Positions 1 through 10,904 of a DNA stretch of 64,000 nucleotides are shown piece by piece. This DNA is from Thermothelomyces thermophilus ATCC 42464. Taxonomy: Eukaryota > Ascomycota > Sordariomycetes > Sordariales > Chaetomiaceae. The position numbers were made by a program, and so were the translations under genes. Position 1 is the first letter of the stretch, and the number at the start of each line of letters is the position of its first letter. The stretch spans positions 496,001 to 560,000 of the forward strand of contig NC_016474.1 of the NCBI RefSeq assembly GCF_000226095.1. Reading direction: 5' to 3'. The notes beneath the pieces are model-generated. The model had not been told where the DNA came from. It searched no databases and worked only from the letters and a program-made list of their open reading frames with translations.

Positions 1-3000
1 CTTCTTTATAAGGTCAAGGTAGGAGCGTCTAATAGGTTAGTAAACTATATTAGGCTTATATTATAACTATAGAGGAGATAGCTTACGCTTGTCTTAGTTA
101 CTATCAAGTTATAGTTATTAATTATAAGCTAATATATAGGTAAATATTCAGGCTAGTTATACTAGGCAAAGGAAACTATAGTCTATAGGATAGTCTATAC
201 CTTCTAGTTTATACGTTTTATACCTCTATCTATCTATAGATAATAGGCTATTAATAGTAGCTATTCGATTCTAATAGTCTTATAGAGAGTAGTCTAAAAC
301 TAGCTAAGCTAGTCCGAACTACGATCGGTAATAATTCATATCGGAAATCCGTAAAACCGCCATTATATATTCCGGAACCAGAGCACATATACCTCGGCTC
401 CTATTAAGGATATAGCTTTAAGCTAGACATACTTTGATAGCCGGTCGGTAATTACTATAAAGTACTAAGGTAAATTCTCGTCTTATATAGGGAGATCGAC
501 TATAAAATCGATAGAAATCTGTTTCTAGAAGCGGTTAGTAATAGGTAAGGGTTAAAGGAATCCTTGTTATAGTTAACGTAAAACCTTAGCCCTTTAATAT
601 ATATAATAGTTTCTTGTAAATCTCTTTACGTCTAGAGATATAAAGTTCTAATGGTAGTCCCATTAGAGTATTTTAAATAACCTGTTCCTCCCTAGGTAGC
701 CTAATATAAGGAAGTTATAGACGTATTAAAGAATGGTAGTTATAAGTAGCTCTTATATAGGAAGCCAAAGTCTGCCCTGGAATTGAAGGGTACCCTATAT
801 ATTAAAGGAGCAATCTATAATCTAGGTCTATACTATATTTGCCTCCTTTAGAAATTTCCGGGCCCTATCTCGGATAGCCTAGAGCCGGTATATATAATGT
901 TCGTCCTTAATGACTCCCTTATCCTATAAGGCTATAAGCTATATATCCGCGAAAATGGTACTCCCCTTTAATAGATAGTATATTTTAGGTGATAACAAGG
1001 TACTGGTCATGTCTATCTAAATAGTAAGGAGTAGTTATACTATACGCTATATATCCTTAGGTTGATCTTATTTACGGTAGGATAGGGTATTAGGATAGGA
1101 AGCTTATGATCCTAGTTAGTAACGAAGTTTAAAGTTAAAGAGGGAAAGTATTTTAGCCTATTAAGCTTACTATTTACTAATTAAATAAGGCTAAGAGAAG
1201 TATTTAAGATTTTTATAGTTAGTTAGGATCTAAAAGGGGGCGGTAATATTATAAAGCTTAGCTAACTAGGCCTTTAAATATAAGATAATTATAAATAGTT
1301 CCTTATTATGGATTATATAGTTTCGTTCGGCTAAGGACAGTTTTATAGAATGGTAGGCTATAGGATATAGGACCTTATCTTCTCCCTATTAGAATAAGCA
1401 CCTTCCTAACACTATTCTGGAGCAATCTACCTTAAATACCGTTTCCTATTTAGAATCCTATTATACTAGGATAGGTTCTGATATAAAGGCCGTCTTAAGA
1501 GCTTTAAAGGCCTCTTATTTCTTAGTTCCCTACTAAAATAGGGTGTTCTTACAAGTTAACCATATTAAGGGTATAATTAACTTAGAGAAGTTAGGGATAA
1601 AATCTTAGTAGAAGTTTATAAATCTTAGGAAGCTCTATACTCCCCGAACCTTATATAGTGCCTCTTACTTACGGATAGTAGCTAGCTTTTTAAGGTCTAG
1701 GCGAACCTAGGCCCCTACCTTTACAATATAGCCAAGATATTTAACTTCTTTTATAGTAAATATATATTTCTTAAGATCTAATATAAGTCTTACTTTCTAT
1801 AGCCTTTAGAGTATATCCCTTACCTACCTTATATAATCTTTTCTACTACCTAACGTATAGATTAAGATATTATTAAGGTATACCGTTACAAAGTCTCTAA
1901 ATATTAGGCTAAGAGCATTATTAATATATTATTAGAAAGTTATAGGTATACTTATAAGTCTAAAGAGATAGACAAGCTATTTAAAAAGGCCAAACCAGGT
2001 CTAGAATACTATTAAATGCTTATAGCCCTCTATAATCCGGATATAGTAGAAGGCCGCCTAGACGTTAAGCTTTGTAAACTACTTAACTCTAGCCAGGGAG
2101 TAAAGCGTCTCCTTGATAAGCGGAAGGGGATACCGATCTTGCTTTGTAATCTTATTTAGCGTCCGATAGTCAATATAGAACCTCTATCCTCTATCTACTT
2201 TCTTTATTAAGAGGATAGGGGCAACGGCTAAAGAAGAGCTAGCTTAGATCTATCCCTTATCTAGCAAGTCAATGACTTGCTTTCGGACTTTTAATAAATG
2301 ATCTTATAGCATATTATAGAGAGGGCCCTAAGGGAGTTTAGGAATCTTTCTGTCTAGGCCTTCCTTTAATTTAATGTAATGGTCGGCTATATTATAATAT
2401 AGGGGGAGTCTATTAGCTTTCTCCTTATCAAAGAGGTTAGTAAAGTCACGAAGTTTGTCTAGTAAGGTAACCTCTAACTCTATATTAGGCTTAGGTTAGG
2501 TACCCCCTTTTTTTAGGCTGTCTCTATTAAATTAGTATTTTAATTCCAGGATAGTCATTATCTCCTAGATACTGGTAACTAGGAAGGTATTAGAAGTCTT
2601 CTTTTTCTATACCTTCTATACTATACCTATAAGGACTATACCTATTATTTAGGAGATTCCTATCTATCTAGGCTATGAAGAGATCTTACGGATAAGTAGT
2701 CCTAGTTATATTCCGATCTTAAGAACGCCTATATATACATCTAGTATAACTTCCTAGTATTCTATCTATAAAAGGCCTAATATAATATTATATATGAGTC
2801 CCAGGACTATATAGAATATAGCCTAGCTCTCCTAGCTATCGATATCTATTATAATATAGGCTATCTAAGTAATCTTCTAATCCGGTTATAGCCTAGTCAC
2901 GGTCCTAAGGGTATATATAATAGGTAAACTAATCTACTCGATTCTAAGCTTCTAGTATATTCTCTTACTAATAATGCTATAGCTAGAATATCTACTATCT

Positions 3001-4383
3001 ACTTAAACATTTATAAAGCCGATAGAGTTAAGGAAGATTAGAATAAGAAAAGGAGGTCTATCTATTTTTTTACTAATCTCTACGAACTTATTTTTTAGGT
3101 GGTTATAGTCTTCTAGCCCCCTTACGAGACTTTACTTAGGGGTTACTCTTTTCCCTACTCCCTGTCTTCCTCGTTAGATAAGTCATTATCTTCCTTCTAA
3201 TCCTTAGCCTCTAAGGCATTAATATTAGTTCTCGACTAGTTCTACTATATTAGCCTTAAAGTAAAGGCAAAGTTATATTTAGCAATAAAGTAACCTTTCT
3301 ACCTATATTAGATATATACTCTAGCTACCTATTAGGCTATATATACTTCTAGACTAACCTATTTTACCTATAAGGTATTACCCCTACATTTTCCTACCTT
3401 ATTCTTATTAGGTCCTTTCCTCTATAGGTTAGTATATAATAAGTTAATTCTAGTTATCGATATATCTCTATTTATATCCTTCTCTCTTTATAGTTTAGGT
3501 ACCGCCTACCGCCCTTATATTCGCTAATACCTATCACTAAGCCAAAGGGCCTTAAGATCTATAGTAATCTTATAGTATTTCTTGACTACCATTATATAAT
3601 TATCTTAGGGAATTCCTCATCTAACTACTATATATTTAAGCTTCAAAGAAAGGCATTATTATAATTTAATTAGGTATGACTTATCACCCTAAAGAAGGCC
3701 GCCTACCTTTAATAGCTTAGCCTCGAACCGAATAATAAAGGCAGTAAACGGTTTATCGTCTCTCTATTATAGGAATTCTAATTCCGATAAGGCTACCGTC
3801 TTCTTATAGGGGTTAGAGAAGATGCTCTCGAGATATTGGAGGAACTAAGTCAGGTCGTACCTAACTTTCGGGCCTATAGATTCGTAGTAGGCTATAACTT
3901 AAGTCTATACCTAGTATATAAGGTTTCCCTAGATAAAGACCTATTAGTCATAATTAGAGCCGATAAAGTCTCGATTAGCTATAAAGACGTATTCTATTAT
4001 ACTCTTCTATATTATAAAGAGTTCCTTTTTACCATCGAAAGGTCATCCGGTTAGGAGACGCTTCCGCTATAGCTATTAAGCTTTAGAGGGTACCCTAGCT
4101 AACTTAGGGGTCGGGATAGATTAGGTTTAGGATGCCCGGAGGGTATCGATCGTAGTATTCTATTATTTTACTACTACTTAAAGGGAGCAGACAAGTTTCT
4201 ATAATTCTACTAAGCCTAAAGGCCTATATACTCCTAAATCCGCCATGACTATATTATTAATAACTTCCTTAGAGAGTTACTATTAGTTAAAGGCAGTCGA
4301 AATATAATATACTAGCTTTATAGTATCTATAGATAAGCGTATAATATTTTATTCGACTACCTTAAGGAGGAAAAAGAGGAAAA
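1..4383 (-). mobile_element. RIP-degraded Ty3/gypsy LTR-retrotransposon fossil (minus strand, cut by the window edge)
   Basis: Very TA-rich DNA, nearly devoid of CA and TG dinucleotides, as RIP leaves it. Read on the minus strand, conserved Ty3/gypsy blocks are still recognisable in the expected order from high to low coordinates: a gag-like region with a remnant zinc knuckle near 3.3 kb, the reverse transcriptase core about 1.8-2.3 kb, the start of RNase H about 1.4-1.55 kb, and the integrase core about 0.2-0.5 kb. The element is clearly dead, with breaks throughout (dozens), and must be old relative to the un-RIPed element at its right edge. No LTR could be identified and the 3' end lies outside the window. 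The short open stretch at 3836-4054 is part of the decayed DNA and not a gene. Confidence 0.85.
4379..4383. repeat. Left target-site duplication GAAAA
   Basis: The five bases immediately left of the 5' LTR are GAAAA, identical to the five bases right of the 3' LTR at 11896-11900. A 5-bp duplication is the usual footprint of Ty3/gypsy integrases and shows a simple insertion into the older RIPed DNA. Confidence 0.9.
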
Positions 4384-4797
4384 TGTCACGATTTGGCTGC
4401 ATAAGGCGACCCGGCAAGGCGCACAGAACCAATCAGGAACCACAAGACCTAAGGACCAATCAGGAAGTGATCGCAGTGATCGCACTTCGATCAAGACGAG
4501 CACTTGGGTAACGATCGCAGGATCGCAGCAGCGATCGCACGATCAAGACTCAAGGGGGAGAGGACAAGGAAATTGTATATAGTCACTCGTTCTGGCGAAC
4601 TCTGGGAGTTCACCAGTGGTAACAATCACAATCACAGTACTCATACCAAGCATTGCTGATTACTGTGAGAGACAACTCTAAGTGTTGTTGTGAACCCTTT
4701 GGCTTCACCGAATCCCTCAGACGACCTGCCTGCTTGTCCCGCTTCACCCACCTCCGTCTGGACCCTTTCAGAAGCAGTCTGAGTTGGGTTCGTCACA
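4384..4797 (+). repeat. 5' LTR of the chromovirus
   Basis: 414 bp, TG...CA ended, matching 11482-11895 base for base by eye. It holds a TATA-like TATATAG near 4576 and a cluster of five GATCGCA heptamers between 4469 and 4539. Confidence 0.95.
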
Positions 4798-4824
4798 CGT
4801 TGTTACCACTCCCTTTGTTCTGTC

Positions 4825-7086
4825 ATGGTTCAGAACGGAGGTGACTTCGACCTCGACATCGACATGGCTACCAACGTCACGGCCGAACAGCTGCTCGCTC
4901 AGCTTGGTCAACTCCAGCAGCGGATCCAGGAGTTGGACCAGAGAGACAAGGCTGCTCAAGCTCGAATCAAGGAACTCGAGAACCGCGAAAAGTACTCGCA
5001 GAAGTTGGTCAACGAAGCCTACGCCAAAATCGAAGCGCTCGAGACCGCCAAGGCGAGCCGCATCAAGATCGAACCACCTGGTAAATACGGAGGAACCAAG
5101 GAGGATCTCGCAGGATTCCTGACAAACCTCCGATCCTACTTCCGGCTCAATGACGACAAGTTTCCGGACGACAAAGCCAAAGTCCTCTACGCAGCCACGA
5201 GACTAGAGGGCAAGGCACTCAGATGGTTCGAGCCTACGTGGAACGACTATCTCACGGAGGAAGACGAAGACGATCGAGACGCGTTTACACGGGCAGTCTT
5301 CCGATCTTACGACCGTTTCGAAGAAGAGCTTCGGAAAGTTTTTGGCGACAAAGACGAGAAGATTCATGCGCAAGAAAGACTCGCCAATCTCCGACAGACC
5401 AAGTCAGCAGCCTCCTACGCCGCACAGTTCAGACAGGACATGCTCAAGTCTCAGCTTAACGACGAGGCGTTGATGCAACTGTTCTACAACGGCTTGAAGG
5501 AAAAGGTCAAGGACGAGCTGTACAAGTACGATCGGCCTGAGACTCTGGATGAATACATCGCGCAGGCCATCAGGATCGATGATCGACTCTACGCACGAGA
5601 GCAGCAGAAACGAGGTCGAATGAACGGAACCACGGTTAAGGCCAACGACAAGAAAAAGCGAGCGTACGTTAGTACCTCGTACGGGACGCACCCCGGAGCC
5701 ATGGATGTGGACGCAGCGCAGAAGCAGGACCAGAAGAAGGCGACCAAAGACAAGTCCAATGTTACCTGCTACAACTGCGGAAAGAAAGGGCACTACAAGC
5801 GAGAATGCCGGAGCCCGAAGAAAGAATGGAAACCAACCCCCGGAAAGGAAATTGCGGCCATCGACGAAACCACCAAGAACGTCACCGAAGTAGCAGCCAC
5901 GAGCTACGAAGACAAGGACAGTGACACGGACAGTCTCGGACACGACGGCAACGGTGAAGACGAACAAGCACCGTACTCCGAACTGGTCACTGTGGACCCA
6001 GAGACAGGTCTTGCCGAATGGGACATGGCAGGAGAGTATGCGCCGCCAATTTCGATTCTCCCAATCTTGAGGCAGTGGGGTTTCACAGTCACGCAGAGGC
6101 GGGATGGATCGTGGACAACCGACACCCAAGGAATCGAAAGACCCGGACCCAATGCTCTATTCCTCCAGGAACGAATCGAATGGTACCGCAACGAAGTTTT
6201 CCGACTCAACACGGAACCGCGCGAACGGGATGGGCGCTTGACTCGACTCGCCCAGCAGAGCGATGAGATGAAGGACGAAATGAGGGAACTCCGACGTATC
6301 GTGGAAACCATCAAAGGGGAACAGCCTGTGACATATGATGGGCCCGATAGCTACGCCGAGCACTTTGACGATCAGCAACTCAGCCACGACGTACGGAACC
6401 CCGAGTACCAGTTCATGCGCGCGAACCGCGGAAAAGATGAGCGTACGTGGGAAAGCTATTGGAAGAAACACTCCTACCTCAGCATTGGAGTACCCACGGC
6501 CCACGTACAGTGGGAAGGATTCGGGAAAGAGTTCCAATACCTTCCAGGCGACGCCACGCGACTGCACCCTCGACACGAGGCACATGCGCAAGTGCCCTGG
6601 TTCCAGTGTGTGGCACACGAATGCCGATACCACTTCCGCGACAAATTCGAAAACAACCACTGGCCGACCCGACAGGAGAACGGGGACGGAGGCTTGTGCC
6701 CTGTGGAATGGGTCTACGATGCAGGAAACAGAGCGGCCGAATTGCTTTGGAAGATCGAAGCCCGCGATCTAGAAAGCATCACGATAGTTCCAAGACGAGC
6801 CTGGCCTAGGCACTGCGGAACGGGACGAGACACATGGGACTCGTGCTGGAGCAACGATTGCCTCTATCACGCGGACGAAAAGAAATTGCGAATTCGGGAG
6901 CTTCAGATGAAGCTATGGCACGCACGACGAAAAGCAGAACGGACCCAATGGTGGGAAGCTGCAAGCACTCAATGGCTCACGGAAATGAGCACGATCGACG
7001 AAGCCGCTATCAGCCGAACAACCGAAGAGGTCAGCACTGACCTGGGAAACGGGTCAGGGCCCTTCGAGGGGCCCGGAAACCATTAA
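4825..7086 (+). CDS. gag: Gag polyprotein of the chromovirus, with an unusually long C-terminal extension
   Basis: 753 residues. Residues about 20-75 are heptad-rich and predicted coiled coil; about 85-255 resemble the retrotransposon gag (capsid) domain. A CCHC zinc knuckle has ligands C315, C318, H323 and C328. Gag proteins of such elements usually end shortly after the knuckle. Here about 420 residues follow: an acidic linker (about 345-400), a second heptad-like helix (about 470-500) and a Trp-, His- and Cys-rich part (about 545-710, cysteines at 595, 600, 625, 664, 674, 679). The role of this extension is unknown to me; it might bind metal or nucleic acid. The start is the first ATG after the 5' LTR, 27 bp past its end. 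Confidence 0.93.
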   Translation: MVQNGGDFDLDIDMATNVTAEQLLAQLGQLQQRIQELDQRDKAAQARIKELENREKYSQKLVNEAYAKIEALETAKASRIKIEPPGKYGGTKEDLAGFLTNLRSYFRLNDDKFPDDKAKVLYAATRLEGKALRWFEPTWNDYLTEEDEDDRDAFTRAVFRSYDRFEEELRKVFGDKDEKIHAQERLANLRQTKSAASYAAQFRQDMLKSQLNDEALMQLFYNGLKEKVKDELYKYDRPETLDEYIAQAIRIDDRLYAREQQKRGRMNGTTVKANDKKKRAYVSTSYGTHPGAMDVDAAQKQDQKKATKDKSNVTCYNCGKKGHYKRECRSPKKEWKPTPGKEIAAIDETTKNVTEVAATSYEDKDSDTDSLGHDGNGEDEQAPYSELVTVDPETGLAEWDMAGEYAPPISILPILRQWGFTVTQRRDGSWTTDTQGIERPGPNALFLQERIEWYRNEVFRLNTEPRERDGRLTRLAQQSDEMKDEMRELRRIVETIKGEQPVTYDGPDSYAEHFDDQQLSHDVRNPEYQFMRANRGKDERTWESYWKKHSYLSIGVPTAHVQWEGFGKEFQYLPGDATRLHPRHEAHAQVPWFQCVAHECRYHFRDKFENNHWPTRQENGDGGLCPVEWVYDAGNRAAELLWKIEARDLESITIVPRRAWPRHCGTGRDTWDSCWSNDCLYHADEKKLRIRELQMKLWHARRKAERTQWWEAASTQWLTEMSTIDEAAISRTTEEVSTDLGNGSGPFEGPGNH

Positions 7087-7103
7087 CGCCCGCGCAGCGG
7101 CGA

Positions 7104-10100
7104 GTGGTAGCGCAGTACAGGAGGAACTGGCGCAAGAGACCACTATACCGAGACCTCCCGGCAGAAACATGGGAAATCGCCGCAATCTTTGGACGACGGC
7201 GGCAAGACAAGCGGCTGTGGATAACAGCACAGTGGAAACAGCACGAAATGCTCGCACTAGTGGACAGTGGAGCAGAGATGAATCTGATTTCGCCGACACT
7301 TGTGAATCAGCTGCGGATACCCTGGAGAATGAAGCGGAAGCATGGCATAGTCAAAGGGCCATTTCCGACGCAATGGGTACGCAGGGAGACCGAACCGATC
7401 GACATCACTGTGGCAGGGAAGACCACAGCAGTCGTATTCAGCATCGTGGACATGGGCAACGACAAAGACATGATATTGGGGTTACCATGGCATGAAGATT
7501 ACGACCCGGACATCAGCTGGAAGAACGGTGGCCACCTGCGACCCCGAATGGAGTCGTATTCGACCAGCGAGATGGGGAGCGCGCAAGGATCGCGAGCGGA
7601 CGATGCTCAGAGAAAGGCATGTCCTACGGATCCACCGCAAGAGACGGACAGTGGCAGGCAGACCACTACGGACTCTGGAAGAAGCGGCATAACGATACCG
7701 ACGTTGCGACAGGAGGAACGAGCTGAATCGCCGATAGCTGTTCTCTCCGTTGACGAATGCGGAGCACTGCAATGGGAGCAGTGGGTTGAGACAGGAGAAA
7801 TCGCCAGTATCGCCATGGACGGAACCAAGTTCGCATACTACCAGAAAACCGAGAGACGGGACAAGACTGGGGAAGTACCGAAGGAATACGAAGGACACCC
7901 AGCATTCGAACCGAAGCATCTGGAAGGATTACCAGAACACGGCCCATGGGATCACGAGATCAAGCTCAAGGAAGGAGCACGACTGAAGTTCTTCAAGATT
8001 TACCACACGAGCCAGACACAGAACGAAGAACTTAAGCGATATTTGGAGGAGAACCTTCGAAGAGGACATATCCGCCCGTCGACATCGCCAGCAGGCTACC
8101 CAATCCTGTTTGTGCCCAAGAAAGACGGAAAGCTACGGTTATGCGTCGACTATCGGCAACTCAACGAACAGACCGTGAAAAATCGATACCCGTTACCGCT
8201 GATCTCACGGCTCCGAGATCAGTTGGCAGGAGCCCAATATTTCACGCGTCTTGACTTGCCATCGGCCTACAACCACATACGGATCAAAGAAGGCGACGAG
8301 TGGAAAACGGCCTTTAGGACACCTTATGGCCACTACGAGTACCTCGTCATGCCATTTGGACTTACGAACGCGCCGGCAACGTTCCAAGCCCTGATTGATC
8401 AAGCTATCCGACCCTTTCTCGACAAATTTGCGGTATGTTATCTCGACGATATACTCATCTTCTCCAAGACGATGGACGAACACCGGAAGCACGTAAAAGC
8501 AGTGCTGGACGCGCTGCACGCGTACAAGCTATCAGTCAACAAGGGAAAGAGCGAATTCCACGTCAGGAAAACGGTGTTTCTGGGATACGAGATATCCCCA
8601 GGACAAATCCGGAAGGAACCTTCAAAGGTTGAAGCTATCAAGAATTGGCCACGACCGACGTCAGTCACGGAAGTACGAAGCTTCATCGGATTTGCAAACT
8701 TCTACCGGATGTTCCTCAGGAACTTTGGAGCGATCGCACGACCTTTGCACGAACTTACCAAGAAGAACGCTGAATTCCAATGGGAAGAGCAACACGAGCA
8801 GGCATTTACGCAGATTCGCGACGCCATCACCGAGGATCCAGTACTGGTACTGCCAGACCCCAAGAAGCCATTCGAGGTAGAAACGGACGCTTCAGACTAC
8901 GCCATCGGAGGACAATTGGGACAACGAGACGAACAAGGGAAGCTACATCCTGTAGCCTTCTTTTCAAAGAAGCTCGATGGACCACGTCTCAATTATCCGA
9001 TCCACGACAAGGAACTACTTGCGATTGTCGAAGCTTTCAAGGAATGGCGACCATACCTCAGCGGCACGATTGAACCGGTACAAGTATATACGGATCACAA
9101 GAATTTGCGATACTTCACGACGACGAAGGAACTCAACGGACGACAAATACGATGGGCAGAATTCCTCGCGGAATTCAACTTTGAGATCCGCTACAAGAAG
9201 GGCAAAGAGAACGCACGAGCGGACATCTTAAGTCGACGAACGGATCACACGGAAGGACGAACGGGAACGACACCACCGTTGTTCAAGGAACGGACAGACG
9301 GAACGCTGCATCACGAGACGCAGACACCCGTGGAAGATGATCCACTTGACTCGTTCCTCGAATGCTGCGCAATCTTTCGAGAGGAAAGGATCAACGAGGC
9401 ACAGTATCAAGCAGCACCCGGACCAGTGGTACCTGACGGAGTAGAAGAGAAAGATGGGAAACTCTGGTACCGAGGCAAAGCGTACATCCACGACAAAGGT
9501 CAACAGCTGCGGATGATTCGAGAACTCCACGAGTCGAAACTCGGAGGACACAAAGGAGTTACGAAGACTGTCGCACAAGTCAAGAAACACTACGACTTTC
9601 CACAGTTGACGACACGAGTTAAGGAAGTCGTACGGAACTGCGACATCTGCAATCGGAGCAAAACGGCACGACACAAGCCGTACGGGCTACTTCAGCCACT
9701 ACCAACAGCTGACAAACCATGGAGTTCAGTTACGATGGACTTCATTACGAAGCTGCCAGAATCCAAGGACACGGCCACAGGAGTGACCTACGACAGTATT
9801 CTTACTGTAGTAGATCGCCTGACTAAGTGGGCATACTTCTTTCCCTACAAGGAGTCCTGGACAGCGGAACAGTTGGCAGACGTGATCTATCGGCAAGTTG
9901 CATCAGTGCATGCTTGGCCGCAAGAATGGATCACCGACAGAGACACCAAGTTCGCATCGAAGTTCTGGCAAGCGTTAATGCAACGATTGGGCGTTAACAG
10001 CAAGCTGTCAACGGCATATCACCCACAGACTGACGGACAAACGGAGCGACTAAACCAAGTTGTTGAGCAGTACCTCCGCTCTTACGTCAACTACCAGCAA

Positions 10101-10904
10101 AACGACTGGGTCATGCTGTTACCAACAGCACAACTCGCCTACAACACGACGCCGACAGAAACGACCAAAGTCACACCGTTCTTCGCGAACTACGGATATG
10201 AAGCAGACCTTAGGCAAGGACCAGAGGTCACAGTGCCAAGAGCAGCAGTCAAAGCAGAACAGATGCACGCACTGCACGAGAAGCTCAAGAAGGAACTCGA
10301 GTTTGTCAAGACCAGAATGAAGAACTACTACGACAAACACAGGCTCGAGGGACCTCGCCTAGAGAGGGGAGATAAAGTCTACCTGATCGCACGAAACTTA
10401 CGAACCAAACGACCAAGCACGAAGCTGGACTTCAAGAAGGTCGGACCCTTCGTTATCAAAGAACGAATTTCGACATCCAACTACCGACTATCGTTACCGT
10501 CATCTATGCGACTACGGACGGATGTTTTTCATATTTCACTTCTCGAACCAGCACCAAAGAACGCCAAGGTTGCCACGCACATCGAAGCAGAGGACGAAGA
10601 GGAAGAATGGGACGTCGAAGAAATTCTGGATTCACGCATCATCAACGGAGAACTGCAGTACCTGGTCAAATGGCTTGATTTTGGGCCAGAAGACAACTCA
10701 TGGGAACCAGTTAAGAACCTGAGTTGCCCCGAGAAACTTCAGCAGTTCCACCAGAGGAACCCTGACCGACCGAAAGCGACGAACCCGAAACCAACCCGAA
10801 ATCGGCCAGCAAGGACGGATCCAAAGGAACTTCAGGATACACGGCATCCCAAAGCTGTCCGAAATCGGCGGACAGGCGAGATGGGGTCGAAGAAGACGCA
10901 GTAA
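7104..10904 (+). CDS. pol: Pol polyprotein of the chromovirus (protease, RT, RNase H, integrase, chromodomain)
   Basis: About 1266 residues from just after gag, in another frame; the exact junction is not known because no conventional ATG starts the frame and the family normally uses recoding. Domains in order: aspartic protease with LVDSGAE (about 7258); reverse transcriptase with the YLDD box (about 8437); RNase H beginning at ETDAS (about 8880); integrase with an HHCC zinc motif (about 9520-9660) and the DDE core (TMDF about 9735, TDRDTKF about 9937, QTDGQTERL about 10027); and a chromodomain ending the protein (about 10600-10740). The chromodomain places the element among chromoviruses and is known in that group to bind heterochromatin marks, which fits its location inside a RIPed block. 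Confidence 0.95.
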   Translation: MVAQYRRNWRKRPLYRDLPAETWEIAAIFGRRRQDKRLWITAQWKQHEMLALVDSGAEMNLISPTLVNQLRIPWRMKRKHGIVKGPFPTQWVRRETEPIDITVAGKTTAVVFSIVDMGNDKDMILGLPWHEDYDPDISWKNGGHLRPRMESYSTSEMGSAQGSRADDAQRKACPTDPPQETDSGRQTTTDSGRSGITIPTLRQEERAESPIAVLSVDECGALQWEQWVETGEIASIAMDGTKFAYYQKTERRDKTGEVPKEYEGHPAFEPKHLEGLPEHGPWDHEIKLKEGARLKFFKIYHTSQTQNEELKRYLEENLRRGHIRPSTSPAGYPILFVPKKDGKLRLCVDYRQLNEQTVKNRYPLPLISRLRDQLAGAQYFTRLDLPSAYNHIRIKEGDEWKTAFRTPYGHYEYLVMPFGLTNAPATFQALIDQAIRPFLDKFAVCYLDDILIFSKTMDEHRKHVKAVLDALHAYKLSVNKGKSEFHVRKTVFLGYEISPGQIRKEPSKVEAIKNWPRPTSVTEVRSFIGFANFYRMFLRNFGAIARPLHELTKKNAEFQWEEQHEQAFTQIRDAITEDPVLVLPDPKKPFEVETDASDYAIGGQLGQRDEQGKLHPVAFFSKKLDGPRLNYPIHDKELLAIVEAFKEWRPYLSGTIEPVQVYTDHKNLRYFTTTKELNGRQIRWAEFLAEFNFEIRYKKGKENARADILSRRTDHTEGRTGTTPPLFKERTDGTLHHETQTPVEDDPLDSFLECCAIFREERINEAQYQAAPGPVVPDGVEEKDGKLWYRGKAYIHDKGQQLRMIRELHESKLGGHKGVTKTVAQVKKHYDFPQLTTRVKEVVRNCDICNRSKTARHKPYGLLQPLPTADKPWSSVTMDFITKLPESKDTATGVTYDSILTVVDRLTKWAYFFPYKESWTAEQLADVIYRQVASVHAWPQEWITDRDTKFASKFWQALMQRLGVNSKLSTAYHPQTDGQTERLNQVVEQYLRSYVNYQQNDWVMLLPTAQLAYNTTPTETTKVTPFFANYGYEADLRQGPEVTVPRAAVKAEQMHALHEKLKKELEFVKTRMKNYYDKHRLEGPRLERGDKVYLIARNLRTKRPSTKLDFKKVGPFVIKERISTSNYRLSLPSSMRLRTDVFHISLLEPAPKNAKVATHIEAEDEEEEWDVEEILDSRIINGELQYLVKWLDFGPEDNSWEPVKNLSCPEKLQQFHQRNPDRPKATNPKPTRNRPARTDPKELQDTRHPKAVRNRRTGEMGSKKTQ

